DNA of 5,469 nt. It comes from an uncultured Coriobacteriales bacterium. Its GTDB lineage: Bacteria > Actinomycetota > Coriobacteriia > Coriobacteriales > UMGS124. The stretch covers positions 1 through 5,469 of the forward strand of contig CAKUKJ010000188.1 in the NCBI GenBank assembly GCA_934662525.1, in the 5' to 3' direction. The translations under genes were made by a program, and so were the position numbers. Below are positions 1 through 5,469 of this stretch, piece after piece; within the stretch, counting starts at the first letter, position 1; each line of letters opens with the position of its first letter. Under the pieces are notes generated by a model. It was not told the origin of the DNA, made no database searches, and saw only the letters and a list, made by a program, of their open reading frames with translations.

Positions 1-765
1 CACTGTTACAGCGAACGTGGTACCGTCGACCTTAAGCCCGGAGTCCGGTGTGTCGGTGACGCTGTAGGTTGCGTGCGTGGCGTTGCTGGGGTAGCTTGGG
101 ATGACGCCGGCGATCTGGAAGGTGACGGTGTCGCCCACACTGTAGGAGTCGCTTTCCTCGACGGTGCTGCTGCCGGTCGCGATCGTCTTGCTCGGCTGGG
201 TCACATCGGCGCTCTTCACGGTGATGTCTTCGATGGTGCGCACCGTGTAGATGCCATTGCTGCCTGCGGCGGGCGTGGCGTCGACGAGCATGTTTTGATA
301 GAGCTTGGTGGTGCCGCTGGTTGTGGTGGCTGTCACCAGATAATAGCCGCTGTCGAGCGTGAGGGTGGCCGAGCCGCTCGCGTCTGCGGTGGCGGTGGTA
401 GCGGCGCTGCTTGTGTCAGATTTGACTAGCACGGCGGCGATTGCATTTGCGGCGGTCTTTGCGTCATCGGAGTCCGAGGCGATGGCCGAAAGCTCTTTGA
501 CCGTGTCGTATTTCTCGGGAAGCCCGCTTGTCATTGTATAGGTCAGGTTGTTCGTGCTGTCGATGTATGCGTCGGCAATCCGCCAGGCTGCGACGGTGTC
601 ATCCTCCTGTAGGCCGTTGATGGTCACGCTTGTATCTGCGACGTCGCTTCTGCCATCATCGCCTGTTGTTTGGGCCATCGCCGTGCCGGCGCCCAGGCTG
701 AGGGCCAGCAGGCCGGTCGCCGCCGCCGCTACGAGTCGCGTCTTGTAGGTGCTTGTGATGTTCAT
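1..765 (-). CDS. Sortase-dependent pilin subunit, probable backbone (fimbrial isopeptide D2 type), 3' end off window
   Basis: Reading the minus strand from the ATG at 765 gives 255 open codons running off the left edge. Residues 1-31 form a Sec signal peptide (Lys/Arg start, hydrophobic LLALSLGAG, probable cut AMA|Q). Residues 45-180 look like a Gram-positive pilin D1 domain (WRIADAYIDSTNNLTY, then GYYLVTATTTSG and YQNMLVDATP). Residues 181-195 (ITVKSADVTQPSKTI) match the inter-domain linker of such pilins: K184 sits where the pilin-motif lysine used for polymerisation is expected, although the usual YPKN is not conserved. K193 is the likely isopeptide lysine opening the D2 domain, followed by YSVGDTVTFQIAGVIPSY and ATYSVTDTPDSGL, which resemble the fimbrial isopeptide formation D2 family. 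The LPXTG end and any terminal CnaB domain would lie outside the window. It follows the large LPATG protein in the same direction and probably shares its transcript. Role as a shaft pilin is inferred; an accessory pilin is possible. Confidence 0.86.
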   Translation of the reverse strand, partial: MNITSTYKTRLVAAAATGLLALSLGAGTAMAQTTGDDGRSDVADTSVTINGLQEDDTVAAWRIADAYIDSTNNLTYTMTSGLPEKYDTVKELSAIASDSDDAKTAANAIAAVLVKSDTSSAATTATADASGSATLTLDSGYYLVTATTTSGTTKLYQNMLVDATPAAGSNGIYTVRTIEDITVKSADVTQPSKTIATGSSTVEESDSYSVGDTVTFQIAGVIPSYPSNATHATYSVTDTPDSGLKVDGTTFAVTV

Positions 766-922
766 GCTGGTTGCCTTTCTTTGCCGTGGCCACTAGGCCG
801 TCTGGATATGGATGTCCTATCACGCTGGCTGGGCTGCCAGTTTGATACCGGGGAGCTTGGGCCCGCCCCCATGGCGGTGCCGGGGTGTGTTGTCGGGCGT
901 GCCTTGTGGTCTTGCTGGGCGG
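766..922 (-). other. Spacer between the two pilin genes with short GC-rich dyads, no clear promoter or terminator
   Basis: The 157-bp gap contains small inverted repeats: CTGGC/GCCAG (825-829 with 836-840) and CCGCC/GGCGG (863-867 with 873-877). None is followed by a T-run on the minus strand, so I do not call an intrinsic terminator. No convincing -35/-10 pair is visible. Co-transcription of the two pilin genes is therefore the simplest reading. The hairpins could lower read-through or stabilise the downstream message, which would help set a tip-to-shaft ratio, but that is only inference. Confidence 0.4.
774..780 (-). promoter_or_regulatory. Ribosome-binding site of the backbone-like pilin
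   Basis: On the minus strand AGAAAGG lies 8 nt before the ATG at 765. The spacing is good and it supports this start, which also gives a clean signal peptide. Confidence 0.6.
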
Positions 923-3894
923 CTATTGCAAACGAGAGCCTCGCGCCATGCGCCGTCTGAGGAGAATCGCGGCTCCTCCTGCAAGGGCCAGCGTGCCTGC
1001 GGCGTAGGCGGCTGCGTCACCCCTGCCTCCCGTGGCGGGAAGGTTGGGCAATGCGTAGTTGGTCACCGTGGTGTAGAAATAGGCTGTTGTGCCCGAGCCG
1101 TCGGCGAGTTTGTTGAGCAGCGCCTGGTTGCCCGACGGGTCCGTGATGGTGATGCCCGTGCCGCTCACGACGATTTGGTAGGTGCCCGCCGATGCGGCCG
1201 CGCCGCTTGTCGGGTCTTGCTTGGTGTAGCCGGCCACGACGCGGCTCTCCGTGAGCGTGTACATGCCCTGTTCCAGCTCGCCGAAGTTCGCCGCGGCCAC
1301 GGTTTCTCTCGCGCCGTCTCGCACGACGGTCGTCTCGGCGGTTCTTACGGTGATGGCCTTGTCATTGGCGTCGGTGAGCGTGAACTCAACGTTTGCGAGC
1401 GGGGCGCCGTTCTCGTCTTGCTTGAGCACCATGAAGTTGGTGACAAGGGGGTCGCTCAGCTGCGCCGCCCCAGCGCTTTCGCGCGACATGACATGGGTGC
1501 TGTCGAGGGAGGACCGCGTGAGCCCCGAGCTGCTCGTTGTCCAGCAAAGAGGGGAGGAGGGTGTCCAGGTCAGGTCATTCCCGTTGCCGTCGGTGCCCTT
1601 GTAGCCAAACGGCGCCTGCGTCTCCACCGCGCGGTATGTGCCCCAAGTGAGGCCGCTGAACGAGACGAGCCCGTTCTCGTCTGACGTTGCCGTTTTGCCC
1701 TCGACATCGACCCAGCTGCTGCCGTCTTGTTGCTTTTGCAGCTGGAAGACGGCCCCGGGCAGTGCCGCGCCTGTATCGCCGGCAACCTTGGTGAACGCTA
1801 GGTCGTACAAGAGGCCCTTCACCTGCGGCACCGGGAAATCGACGGTTGAGCCGTTGTCGTAGGTGAGCGTGGCGCGTGCGTTCACGTTGGAGACGGTCTC
1901 GCCGCCCACGGTTGTGCCGTCCTCCGACACGCCCGCGCTTGCGCTTGGGTTGAGGCGCACCTTGTACACAAGCTCGGCGGCGTTGAGGTACCAGGTGCTC
2001 GTCGTGCCGCCCGACGTGACCGTTTCCGTCTCAGGCGACGCCTTGACCGCCGGCGTCCAGCTGAGCGTCTTCGAGCCTGCGTCATAGGAGGTCGTGCCGT
2101 CGCGCTTGACGGTCTCGACGTACTCGATGTCGTCGCCCATGACGTCGGTCACGCTCTGGAGGGCGGTTTTGACGGCGTCTTGGCGGATGAGTTCCCAGGC
2201 CTCATCTGAAAGCATCACATTGTTCGTCGAGCCTTTCTGAACTCCAGTACCGAAGAGAACATAATGGGAGTCGTCAATCTTGAGATAGAAGGTTACGTTA
2301 TTTGCCTTCGACCAGTAGATTTTGACGTTTTGAGCGATGACTTCTCCTGACTTAGTTTGGATTTTAAAATAGCCGTAGTTTTTGTAACCAGAGTCTGTTT
2401 TTCCACTGACAAAAACATCCTTGGCGCCCTCCATGGAGGATACGACAACACCAGGCTCCTTGCCGTGATCCTTGTTAGACTCGGTTGCCTCATATTCAGC
2501 CTCTTCAAAATAGCTGCTAAACGCCACTTTGTAGTCCACTGACAAATACACCAAAAACTCGTTCTCCGTGCCCGTGGGCACCACGTTCTTCTGCACGCGA
2601 ACGGCGCCGTCCTTGGATGGCGTTTTGTTGGCGCTTTCGTTGCCCTCGTAAGCGCCGCTCACAACCTGCCATTTGTTTGCCGCCTTCGCCGCAAGGTTGG
2701 TGAGGTTCTGGTCGTCTGCCGCGCTTTGCGTCGCGACGGTCGAGGTGGTGGCGGCGTATGTGGCGGCGTCGGCGAATGCCTCGGCGTCGGCGGGCACATT
2801 GAGCGCCGCTTGCGCGTACACCACGTTCGCAGCCGTGCCCTCGGGGTTCGCGTCGTCGTTCACATCGGTCAGAAGATCGTCGTCGTTGTCGGCCGCTCCG
2901 CCTGCAAGCTGGGAGTTTCCGCTCATATAGGCGGCGCGCGCAGTCTCGCCCTGGCTGAATGATGCATCGGCGCTGTAGGCTGTGAACGTGAGCGTGAAGC
3001 CCGACGTGGCGCTCATCTCACTCAGTGTGTAGTTCTGCTGGCCCGTCTGCACATGCACGGCAAGCATGGTGCGCCCCGTGCCGTGCCAGTTTTCGGTCAC
3101 CGTTGCCTGCGCGCCCTCTGTGGGCAACGCGGTGTCTACATCTGCACCGTTCCAAACAGATCTGGCCGCAACGCTTGCAACGTCTGCGGACATGCCAGTG
3201 GGCAGCAAGACGTAGAACGTGCCCTGCGTCTGGGGCAGGTAGGCGCCCGTCGTCACAAGGGTGTCGACGTCGGCATATTCGAGGGCCGTCTTTTGCTCCG
3301 AGGCAAACGTCGTGGTCTCCAGCAGCCGCGCCTCAAACGTGTAGGCGCTGCGGCTGCTTGTGGCATCGTAGGAGCTATTAGTGTTGGTGAGCGTGAAGGT
3401 GGAGCTGGACTGTACTGCGGTGAGCGCTGCGGCCTGGTCGGCATTGCCTATGTCTGCGCCTTCGTTGGGGCTGGAAGACGCATCGGCTGAGCCGCTATCA
3501 GCCGTGCCTGAGTTCTCGGGCGATTCGTCGCCTGACGAAGAGTTGCCTTGAGAGGCGCTTTCGCCGGTGGCTGGCTCTGAAACGGTGTCGCTTTCAGCGG
3601 AAGACGCGCTGTCGGCGGTACCAGAGCCGGCAGGGCTTGCGGCTGAACCCTCGGTTCCGCTGTTTATGCCCGCGCCGGCATCAGACGCGGTGGAGCCATC
3701 AAAGGCTGGGGGGGGGTGCTCTGAGTGCCTGTTTCGCTTGCGCTTGCAAGCTGGTTTGCGGCGGCTGCCTCGCCGACGGTCGAGCCTTCCGCATCGGTTG
3801 CAAGCGCGCGTGCGCCGCATACCAGGGAGCATGCACACAGTGCGATGAGAATCGCCACCACAAGCGTCGTAGAACAGCGCCTTGCCCGAGCCAT
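923..3894 (-). CDS. Large LPATG-anchored pilus tip/adhesin-like protein, frame broken at a C9 tract (phase-variable, OFF as sequenced)
   Basis: The start ATG at 3894 has a strong SD and opens a signal peptide (MARARRCSTTLVVAILIALC..., probable cut ALA|TD near residue 32). At codons 60-63 the frame meets nine C; as sequenced it ends after 76 aa. With ten C (or seven) it joins the downstream frame, giving 990 aa (971 residues of the body frame can also be read from an ATG at 3838, but the first 43 or so are out-of-frame basic nonsense). ON numbering: 62-159 Ser/Ala/Gly/Asp-rich stalk; 160-400 unrecognised adhesin-like beta region with LLPTGMS and NWHGTGRTML; Asp-rich loop 335-350; 430-690 isopeptide-type domain from VRVQK (K436) to NARATLTY (N672) and FPVPQVKG; CnaB-like 1 with K703, E758 (VETQAPFGY), N820; CnaB-like 2 with K825, E883 (TLTESRVVAGY), N946; LPATG 952-956; membrane helix about 961-979; RRRMARGSR tail. 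It is probably sortase-polymerised at a pilus tip and cell-wall linked. No VWA MIDAS motif or thioester motif was seen. Function as tip adhesin is inferred. Confidence 0.85.
1028..1042 (-). other. LPATG sortase sorting motif of the large adhesin
   Basis: These five codons read LPATG, followed by GGRGDAAAY, a hydrophobic Ala/Leu-rich stretch and RRRMARGSR before the TAG stop at 923. This is the complete tripartite cell-wall sorting signal: sortase cuts between T and G and links the protein to a pilin lysine or to peptidoglycan. Confidence 0.95.
2200..2560 (-). other. AT-rich module inside the large adhesin gene (possible recombined segment)
   Basis: Hand count gives 104 of 240 G+C (43%) at 2281-2520, against 43/60 at 2761-2820 and 41/60 at 1921-1980. 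The encoded segment (about residues 446-566 in ON numbering) is rich in Lys, Tyr, Asn and Glu and uses many AAA, GTT and TTT-type codons, unlike the Ala/Thr/Ser-rich flanks. It lies inside the isopeptide-type domain, between EFLVYLSVDY and VTDVMGDDIEYV. In related tip pilins this position often holds an inserted module such as a VWA domain. The reading frame is intact across it. Edges are approximate. Confidence 0.6.
3708..3716 (-). repeat. Homopolymer tract of nine C (coding strand), probable phase-variation switch
   Basis: Nine consecutive G on the plus strand (C on the coding strand) lie exactly where the signal-peptide frame and the mature-protein frame of the LPATG adhesin cross. Codons in the signal frame read ACC CCC CCC CAG; one inserted C gives ACC CCC CCC CCA GCC and restores the full protein. 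Such tracts mutate by replication slippage. An undercalled homopolymer in the assembly would look the same. Confidence 0.9.
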
Positions 3895-3900
3895 CTTCAG

Positions 3901-3906
3901 CCTCCC
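3901..3906 (-). promoter_or_regulatory. Ribosome-binding site fixing the adhesin start
   Basis: GGGAGG on the minus strand ends 6 nt before the ATG at 3894. This strong SD selects that start over the in-frame ATG at 3945 (which would add 17 residues ahead of the signal peptide) and over the out-of-frame ATG at 3838, and is key evidence that the signal peptide belongs to this gene. Confidence 0.85.
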
Positions 3907-3957
3907 ATAGAAGACGAGTAGAAGGTAACCATCACTAACCGTCATTGTGAGACAAAG

Positions 3958-3986
3958 ATTAAAGCCCGTTCAGGTGACAATTGCAA
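3958..3986 (-). promoter_or_regulatory. Candidate sigma-A-type promoter of the pilus genes
   Basis: On the minus strand TTGCAA (3981-3986) is followed after 17 nt by TTTAAT (3958-3963), giving 4/6 and 5/6 matches to the consensus. It would start transcription near 3951 and leave a leader of roughly 57 nt before the ATG. The surrounding region is the most AT-rich part of this gap. Confidence 0.4.
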
Positions 3987-3991
3987 CCGTT

Positions 3992-4053
3992 TGACAAAAA
4001 TTTTACCCACGGCGTACCGTTTGGAACGAATGGGGACCGATGCGGAGCGTGGG
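3992..4053 (-). terminator. Weak candidate terminator after the HipA-like gene
   Basis: On the minus strand CCCACG (4048-4053) can pair with CGTGGG (4006-4011), followed by TAAAATTTTTG. The 36-nt loop is long and the stem only 6 bp; an alternative 4-bp hairpin ACGG-TACG-CCGT (4009-4020) overlaps it. Placement just after the TAA at 4066 is sensible, but the structure is weak. Confidence 0.25.
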
Positions 4054-4065
4054 CTTGTCGTGAGC

Positions 4066-5247
4066 TTACTTAGACGATCCGTGCGCCATGGCTGCCCGCT
4101 CCAAGGCGTCCACTCTCAGTAGGAACTGCCCTTTTGCCGCCTTCGCAAACCATGCCGGGTGCAGCGTGTGGGCCATGATCTCGCGGACAGTAGGGGCGAA
4201 GGCCCGCAATGTGTCGAAATTGAGCCAGGAGAAGTCGTGCACCAAAGCGAGAGGGCCTTCCACGCCGTTGTCGAAGACGCGGGCGTCATAGGGCAGGAGG
4301 CTTTCTGTCAGTTCCCGCTCCGTTCGTGCCGAGTGGTAGAAGCCTCGGCCGTTGTCGAAGATGGGGGCGACGCGCAAGGGCTTGCGGGAGTCTGAGCCGA
4401 GCATGATTCCGAGGTTGAACTCGTGACGGTCGTCGTTCGCTGTGAGGAAGTCGAGTACAAGCTCGCGGTCGACGGCGGCTCGCGGATCGGCCATGCCGAG
4501 GTGCTCAAGGATGCCCACGTAGGCATCGTGGAGGCTGGTACGCACGGGGGCGTCAAAATGGCGCACGACATCATCAAGCGCGACAAACTCGGTGTTCTCA
4601 TCGGCAAAGCACTCGCATGCGCTGACGGGCTGCCCGTAGCGGTCTTGCTCGACGGAATAAGGGACCCACGTTTGGGCGGGCAGAATTGCCCGACATAGCT
4701 CAGATGCCAGGTATTCCGCCCAGGGTTCGTGACAGTCGCTTGACGACGACCCCTTGACAAGCACGTTCTTGCCGTCTCGATATTCCCACCGCTTGGCCAG
4801 CTGCCCGGAGGTCGCACTTCCCGGTCCCATGCGCACGTGAACGCCGTCTTGTGAAGCCCAATCCGGCCGCCCGTCGACATAGGGGTTTAAGAAGTAGTTG
4901 ACGGCGTCCCATGCAAGGTCGAGTCCCTCGGGACGAATCCAGTATTGGTCGGAGAGGTTGAGCGCGAGGGACTTGAAGAGCAGCGAGGCGGGGTCGGTGC
5001 AGCCTGCCCTGCGCAGGATATCGGAGAGGCCGTTTCGTCCGGTGGGGATATAGCGATATGAAATCCACCAGCCAAGTTGCACGGCGTCTAGCCCACCCTC
5101 GGAGGTGCTGGCCCCCCAAGGCGCGTCTTCATCGCTGAGAGTGACGAGGTCGGTGACGCTGCGCCTTCGCAGGTTGTATGAGAACGCGCAGACCTCGACG
5201 TCTTTGCGCATCAGTATATATGTATCCTGCGGCTCCAGCCGAAACAT
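4066..5247 (-). CDS. HipA-fold serine/threonine kinase-like protein, no adjacent hipB
   Basis: The product is 393 aa from the ATG at 5247. An in-frame TTG at 5271 would add 8 residues but lacks a properly spaced SD. Motifs fit a HipA-like kinase: a Ser/Gly-rich loop GSATSGQLAKRW (about 143-154) resembling the P-loop region, then KNVLVKG with K165 as candidate nucleotide-binding lysine and a following acidic EPWAEYLA helix; the catalytic NDDRHEFNLG (271-280, with D273, H275 and N278); and the metal-binding APIFDNG (294-300, D298). The N-terminal 140 residues (YILMRKDVEVCAFSYN..., YIPTGRNGLSDILRRAG, AVNYFLNPY) resemble the N-terminal region of stand-alone HipA-domain proteins of Firmicutes and Actinobacteria, sometimes annotated as excisionase. 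HipA toxins phosphorylate translation factors such as glutamyl-tRNA synthetase; the substrate here is unknown. No helix-turn-helix antitoxin lies immediately upstream or downstream, so toxin function is uncertain. It sits ahead of the pilus genes in the same direction, but a promoter lies between them. Confidence 0.82.
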   Translation of the reverse strand: MFRLEPQDTYILMRKDVEVCAFSYNLRRRSVTDLVTLSDEDAPWGASTSEGGLDAVQLGWWISYRYIPTGRNGLSDILRRAGCTDPASLLFKSLALNLSDQYWIRPEGLDLAWDAVNYFLNPYVDGRPDWASQDGVHVRMGPGSATSGQLAKRWEYRDGKNVLVKGSSSSDCHEPWAEYLASELCRAILPAQTWVPYSVEQDRYGQPVSACECFADENTEFVALDDVVRHFDAPVRTSLHDAYVGILEHLGMADPRAAVDRELVLDFLTANDDRHEFNLGIMLGSDSRKPLRVAPIFDNGRGFYHSARTERELTESLLPYDARVFDNGVEGPLALVHDFSWLNFDTLRAFAPTVREIMAHTLHPAWFAKAAKGQFLLRVDALERAAMAHGSSK

Positions 5248-5250
5248 CGC

Positions 5251-5258
5251 ACCTCCCT
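5251..5258 (-). promoter_or_regulatory. Ribosome-binding site of the HipA-like gene
   Basis: AGGGAGGT on the minus strand lies just before the ATG at 5247, with 4 nt between GGAGG and the ATG. The spacing is slightly short, but the match is strong and it argues for this start rather than the TTG at 5271, which lies upstream of the SD. Confidence 0.7.
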
Positions 5259-5353
5259 GTTTGCCAGACAAGCCTGCCGTGACACGGTATCACACATGGG
5301 CTTGGAGGTCTTGGCGAGGGTGTGAACCGAAGGTGTCCGAGTCCCTTGGGCCG

Positions 5354-5383
5354 AACAACAAAAAGTATTCCGAATGCGGAATA
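5354..5383 (-). terminator. Intrinsic terminator-like hairpin, or an operator dyad, upstream of the HipA-like gene
   Basis: On the minus strand TATTCCG (5377-5383), loop CATT, CGGAATA (5366-5372) form a perfect 7-bp stem, followed by CTTTTTGTTGTT. This is the form of an intrinsic terminator, modest in GC. The same DNA, TATTCC-N6-GGAATA, is also an 18-bp dyad similar in layout to the E. coli HipB operator TATCC-N8-GGATA. Sequence alone does not decide between the two. It lies about 120 nt before the HipA-like start codon. Confidence 0.45.
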
Positions 5384-5419
5384 GTTAGCTCGTCACTATA
5401 TAACAAAAGTATTCCGAAT
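5357..5419. repeat. Imperfect direct repeat of 18-19 bp, two copies 44 bp apart
   Basis: AACAAAAAGTATTCCGAAT (5357-5375) and AACAAAAGTATTCCGAAT (5402-5419) are identical except for one A. The second copy lacks the matching inverted arm. On a minus-strand transcript the second copy (CGGAATA at 5410-5416) comes first and could pair with the same TATTCCG arm as the first copy. Confidence 0.85.
5397..5402 (-). promoter_or_regulatory. Possible extended -10 box for the HipA-like gene
   Basis: The minus strand reads TGT-TATATA, an extended -10-like element lying between the two repeat copies. No good -35 is present at 17 nt (TCTAAG). If used, transcription would begin near 5390, giving a leader of roughly 140 nt. 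The box is palindromic, so it could equally serve the plus strand. Confidence 0.25.
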
Positions 5420-5420
5420 C

Positions 5421-5469
5421 TTAGATGAGATGCGGGTCAAACAAAACGGCCCCTTGAAAGCCTTGGAAG
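5421..5469 (-). CDS. Possible last codons of an upstream gene, cut by the window edge
   Basis: One minus-strand frame is open from the edge and ends FQGFQGAVLFDPHLI-stop at 5421. It looks protein-like and the terminator-like hairpin follows 37 nt later, as expected for a gene end. Fifteen residues are too few to assign a family, and the next frame is also open for this distance, so this is weak. Confidence 0.22.
   Translation of the reverse strand, partial: FQGFQGAVLFDPHLI

Noticed and set aside
812..1684. 290-codon plus-strand open frame over the 3' part of the adhesin gene
   Set aside because: Antisense shadow in GC-rich DNA: Arg/Gly/Ala/Cys-rich, no recognisable domain, overlaps the well-supported CnaB and LPATG coding region.
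3713..3838. N-terminus of the long minus-strand frame from the ATG at 3838 (MCMLPGMRRTRACNRCGRLD...)
   Set aside because: It is the signal-peptide and early stalk region read in the wrong frame: Arg/Cys-rich, no SD, no secretion signal. The true start is 3894 with a frame change at the C9 tract.
3986..4023. Direct repeat ACCGTTTG in the gap before the pilus genes
   Set aside because: Eight bases, two copies 30 bp apart; too short to assign as an operator without other evidence.
4308..5119. Minus-strand frames of 190 and 139 codons within the HipA-like gene
   Set aside because: Alternate-frame shadows with Ser/Arg/Pro-rich composition, inside a gene whose kinase motifs are intact in another frame.
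5105..5428. 107-codon plus-strand frame across the HipA-like start and its upstream region
   Set aside because: No SD or domain, covers the SD and repeat elements of the minus-strand gene; shadow frame.
5430..5469. Plus-strand ATG opening MRVKQNGPLKALE to the window edge, a possible divergent gene (even an antitoxin)
   Set aside because: Only 13 codons, no SD upstream, and the opposite strand offers an equally good gene end. Sequence beyond the window is needed.
1..5469. CRISPR arrays, tRNA/rRNA genes, insertion sequences or transposases
   Set aside because: No regularly spaced repeats, tRNA-like cloverleaf, rRNA motif or transposase domain was seen on either strand.

Overview
The window is a compact, GC-rich stretch in which every supportable gene lies on the minus strand. 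It carries two sortase-type pilin genes and one HipA-like kinase gene. GC-rich codon use, Actinobacteria-style pilins with isopeptide domains and an LPATG wall-sorting signal, and strong GGGAGG ribosome-binding sites suggest a Gram-positive gut or oral actinobacterium. My best guess is Coriobacteriia (Eggerthellaceae or relatives), with Bifidobacterium as the alternative. This is inference from style only; no marker gene is present.

In the direction of transcription (right to left): the right edge (about 5248-5469) is a regulatory or intergenic segment. It contains a 7-bp dyad followed by a T-run, a second partial copy of that element 44 bp away, a TATATA box, and perhaps the last 15 codons of an upstream gene. 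Next comes a 393-aa HipA-fold kinase (4066-5247) with intact NDDRHxxN and FDNG motifs but no adjacent hipB-type antitoxin. A 171-bp gap then holds a plausible promoter (TTGCAA-17-TTTAAT) and a strong SD for the pilus genes.

The first pilus gene (923-3894) encodes a large LPATG-anchored protein: signal peptide, Ser/Ala/Gly-rich stalk, a putative adhesive N-terminal half, a large isopeptide-type domain, two CnaB/SpaA-like domains, and the LPATG, membrane and basic tail. Its signal peptide and its body are in different frames, and the shift coincides with a run of nine C (coding strand). One extra C would join them into a 990-aa protein; with nine C, translation stops after 76 aa. This is the most interesting feature: it looks like a slipped-strand ON/OFF switch captured in the OFF state, unless the sequence has a homopolymer error.

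The second pilus gene (1-765, cut by the window edge) starts 157 bp downstream and encodes a pilin with a signal peptide, a D1-type domain and the start of a fimbrial isopeptide D2 domain. The order (large tip-like adhesin, then backbone-like pilin) matches sortase pilus operons, where a class C sortase would be expected next, beyond the left edge. The tip gene also carries an internal AT-rich segment (about 2200-2560, 43% GC in the part counted against about 70% in two sampled flanking lines) that suggests a swapped module.
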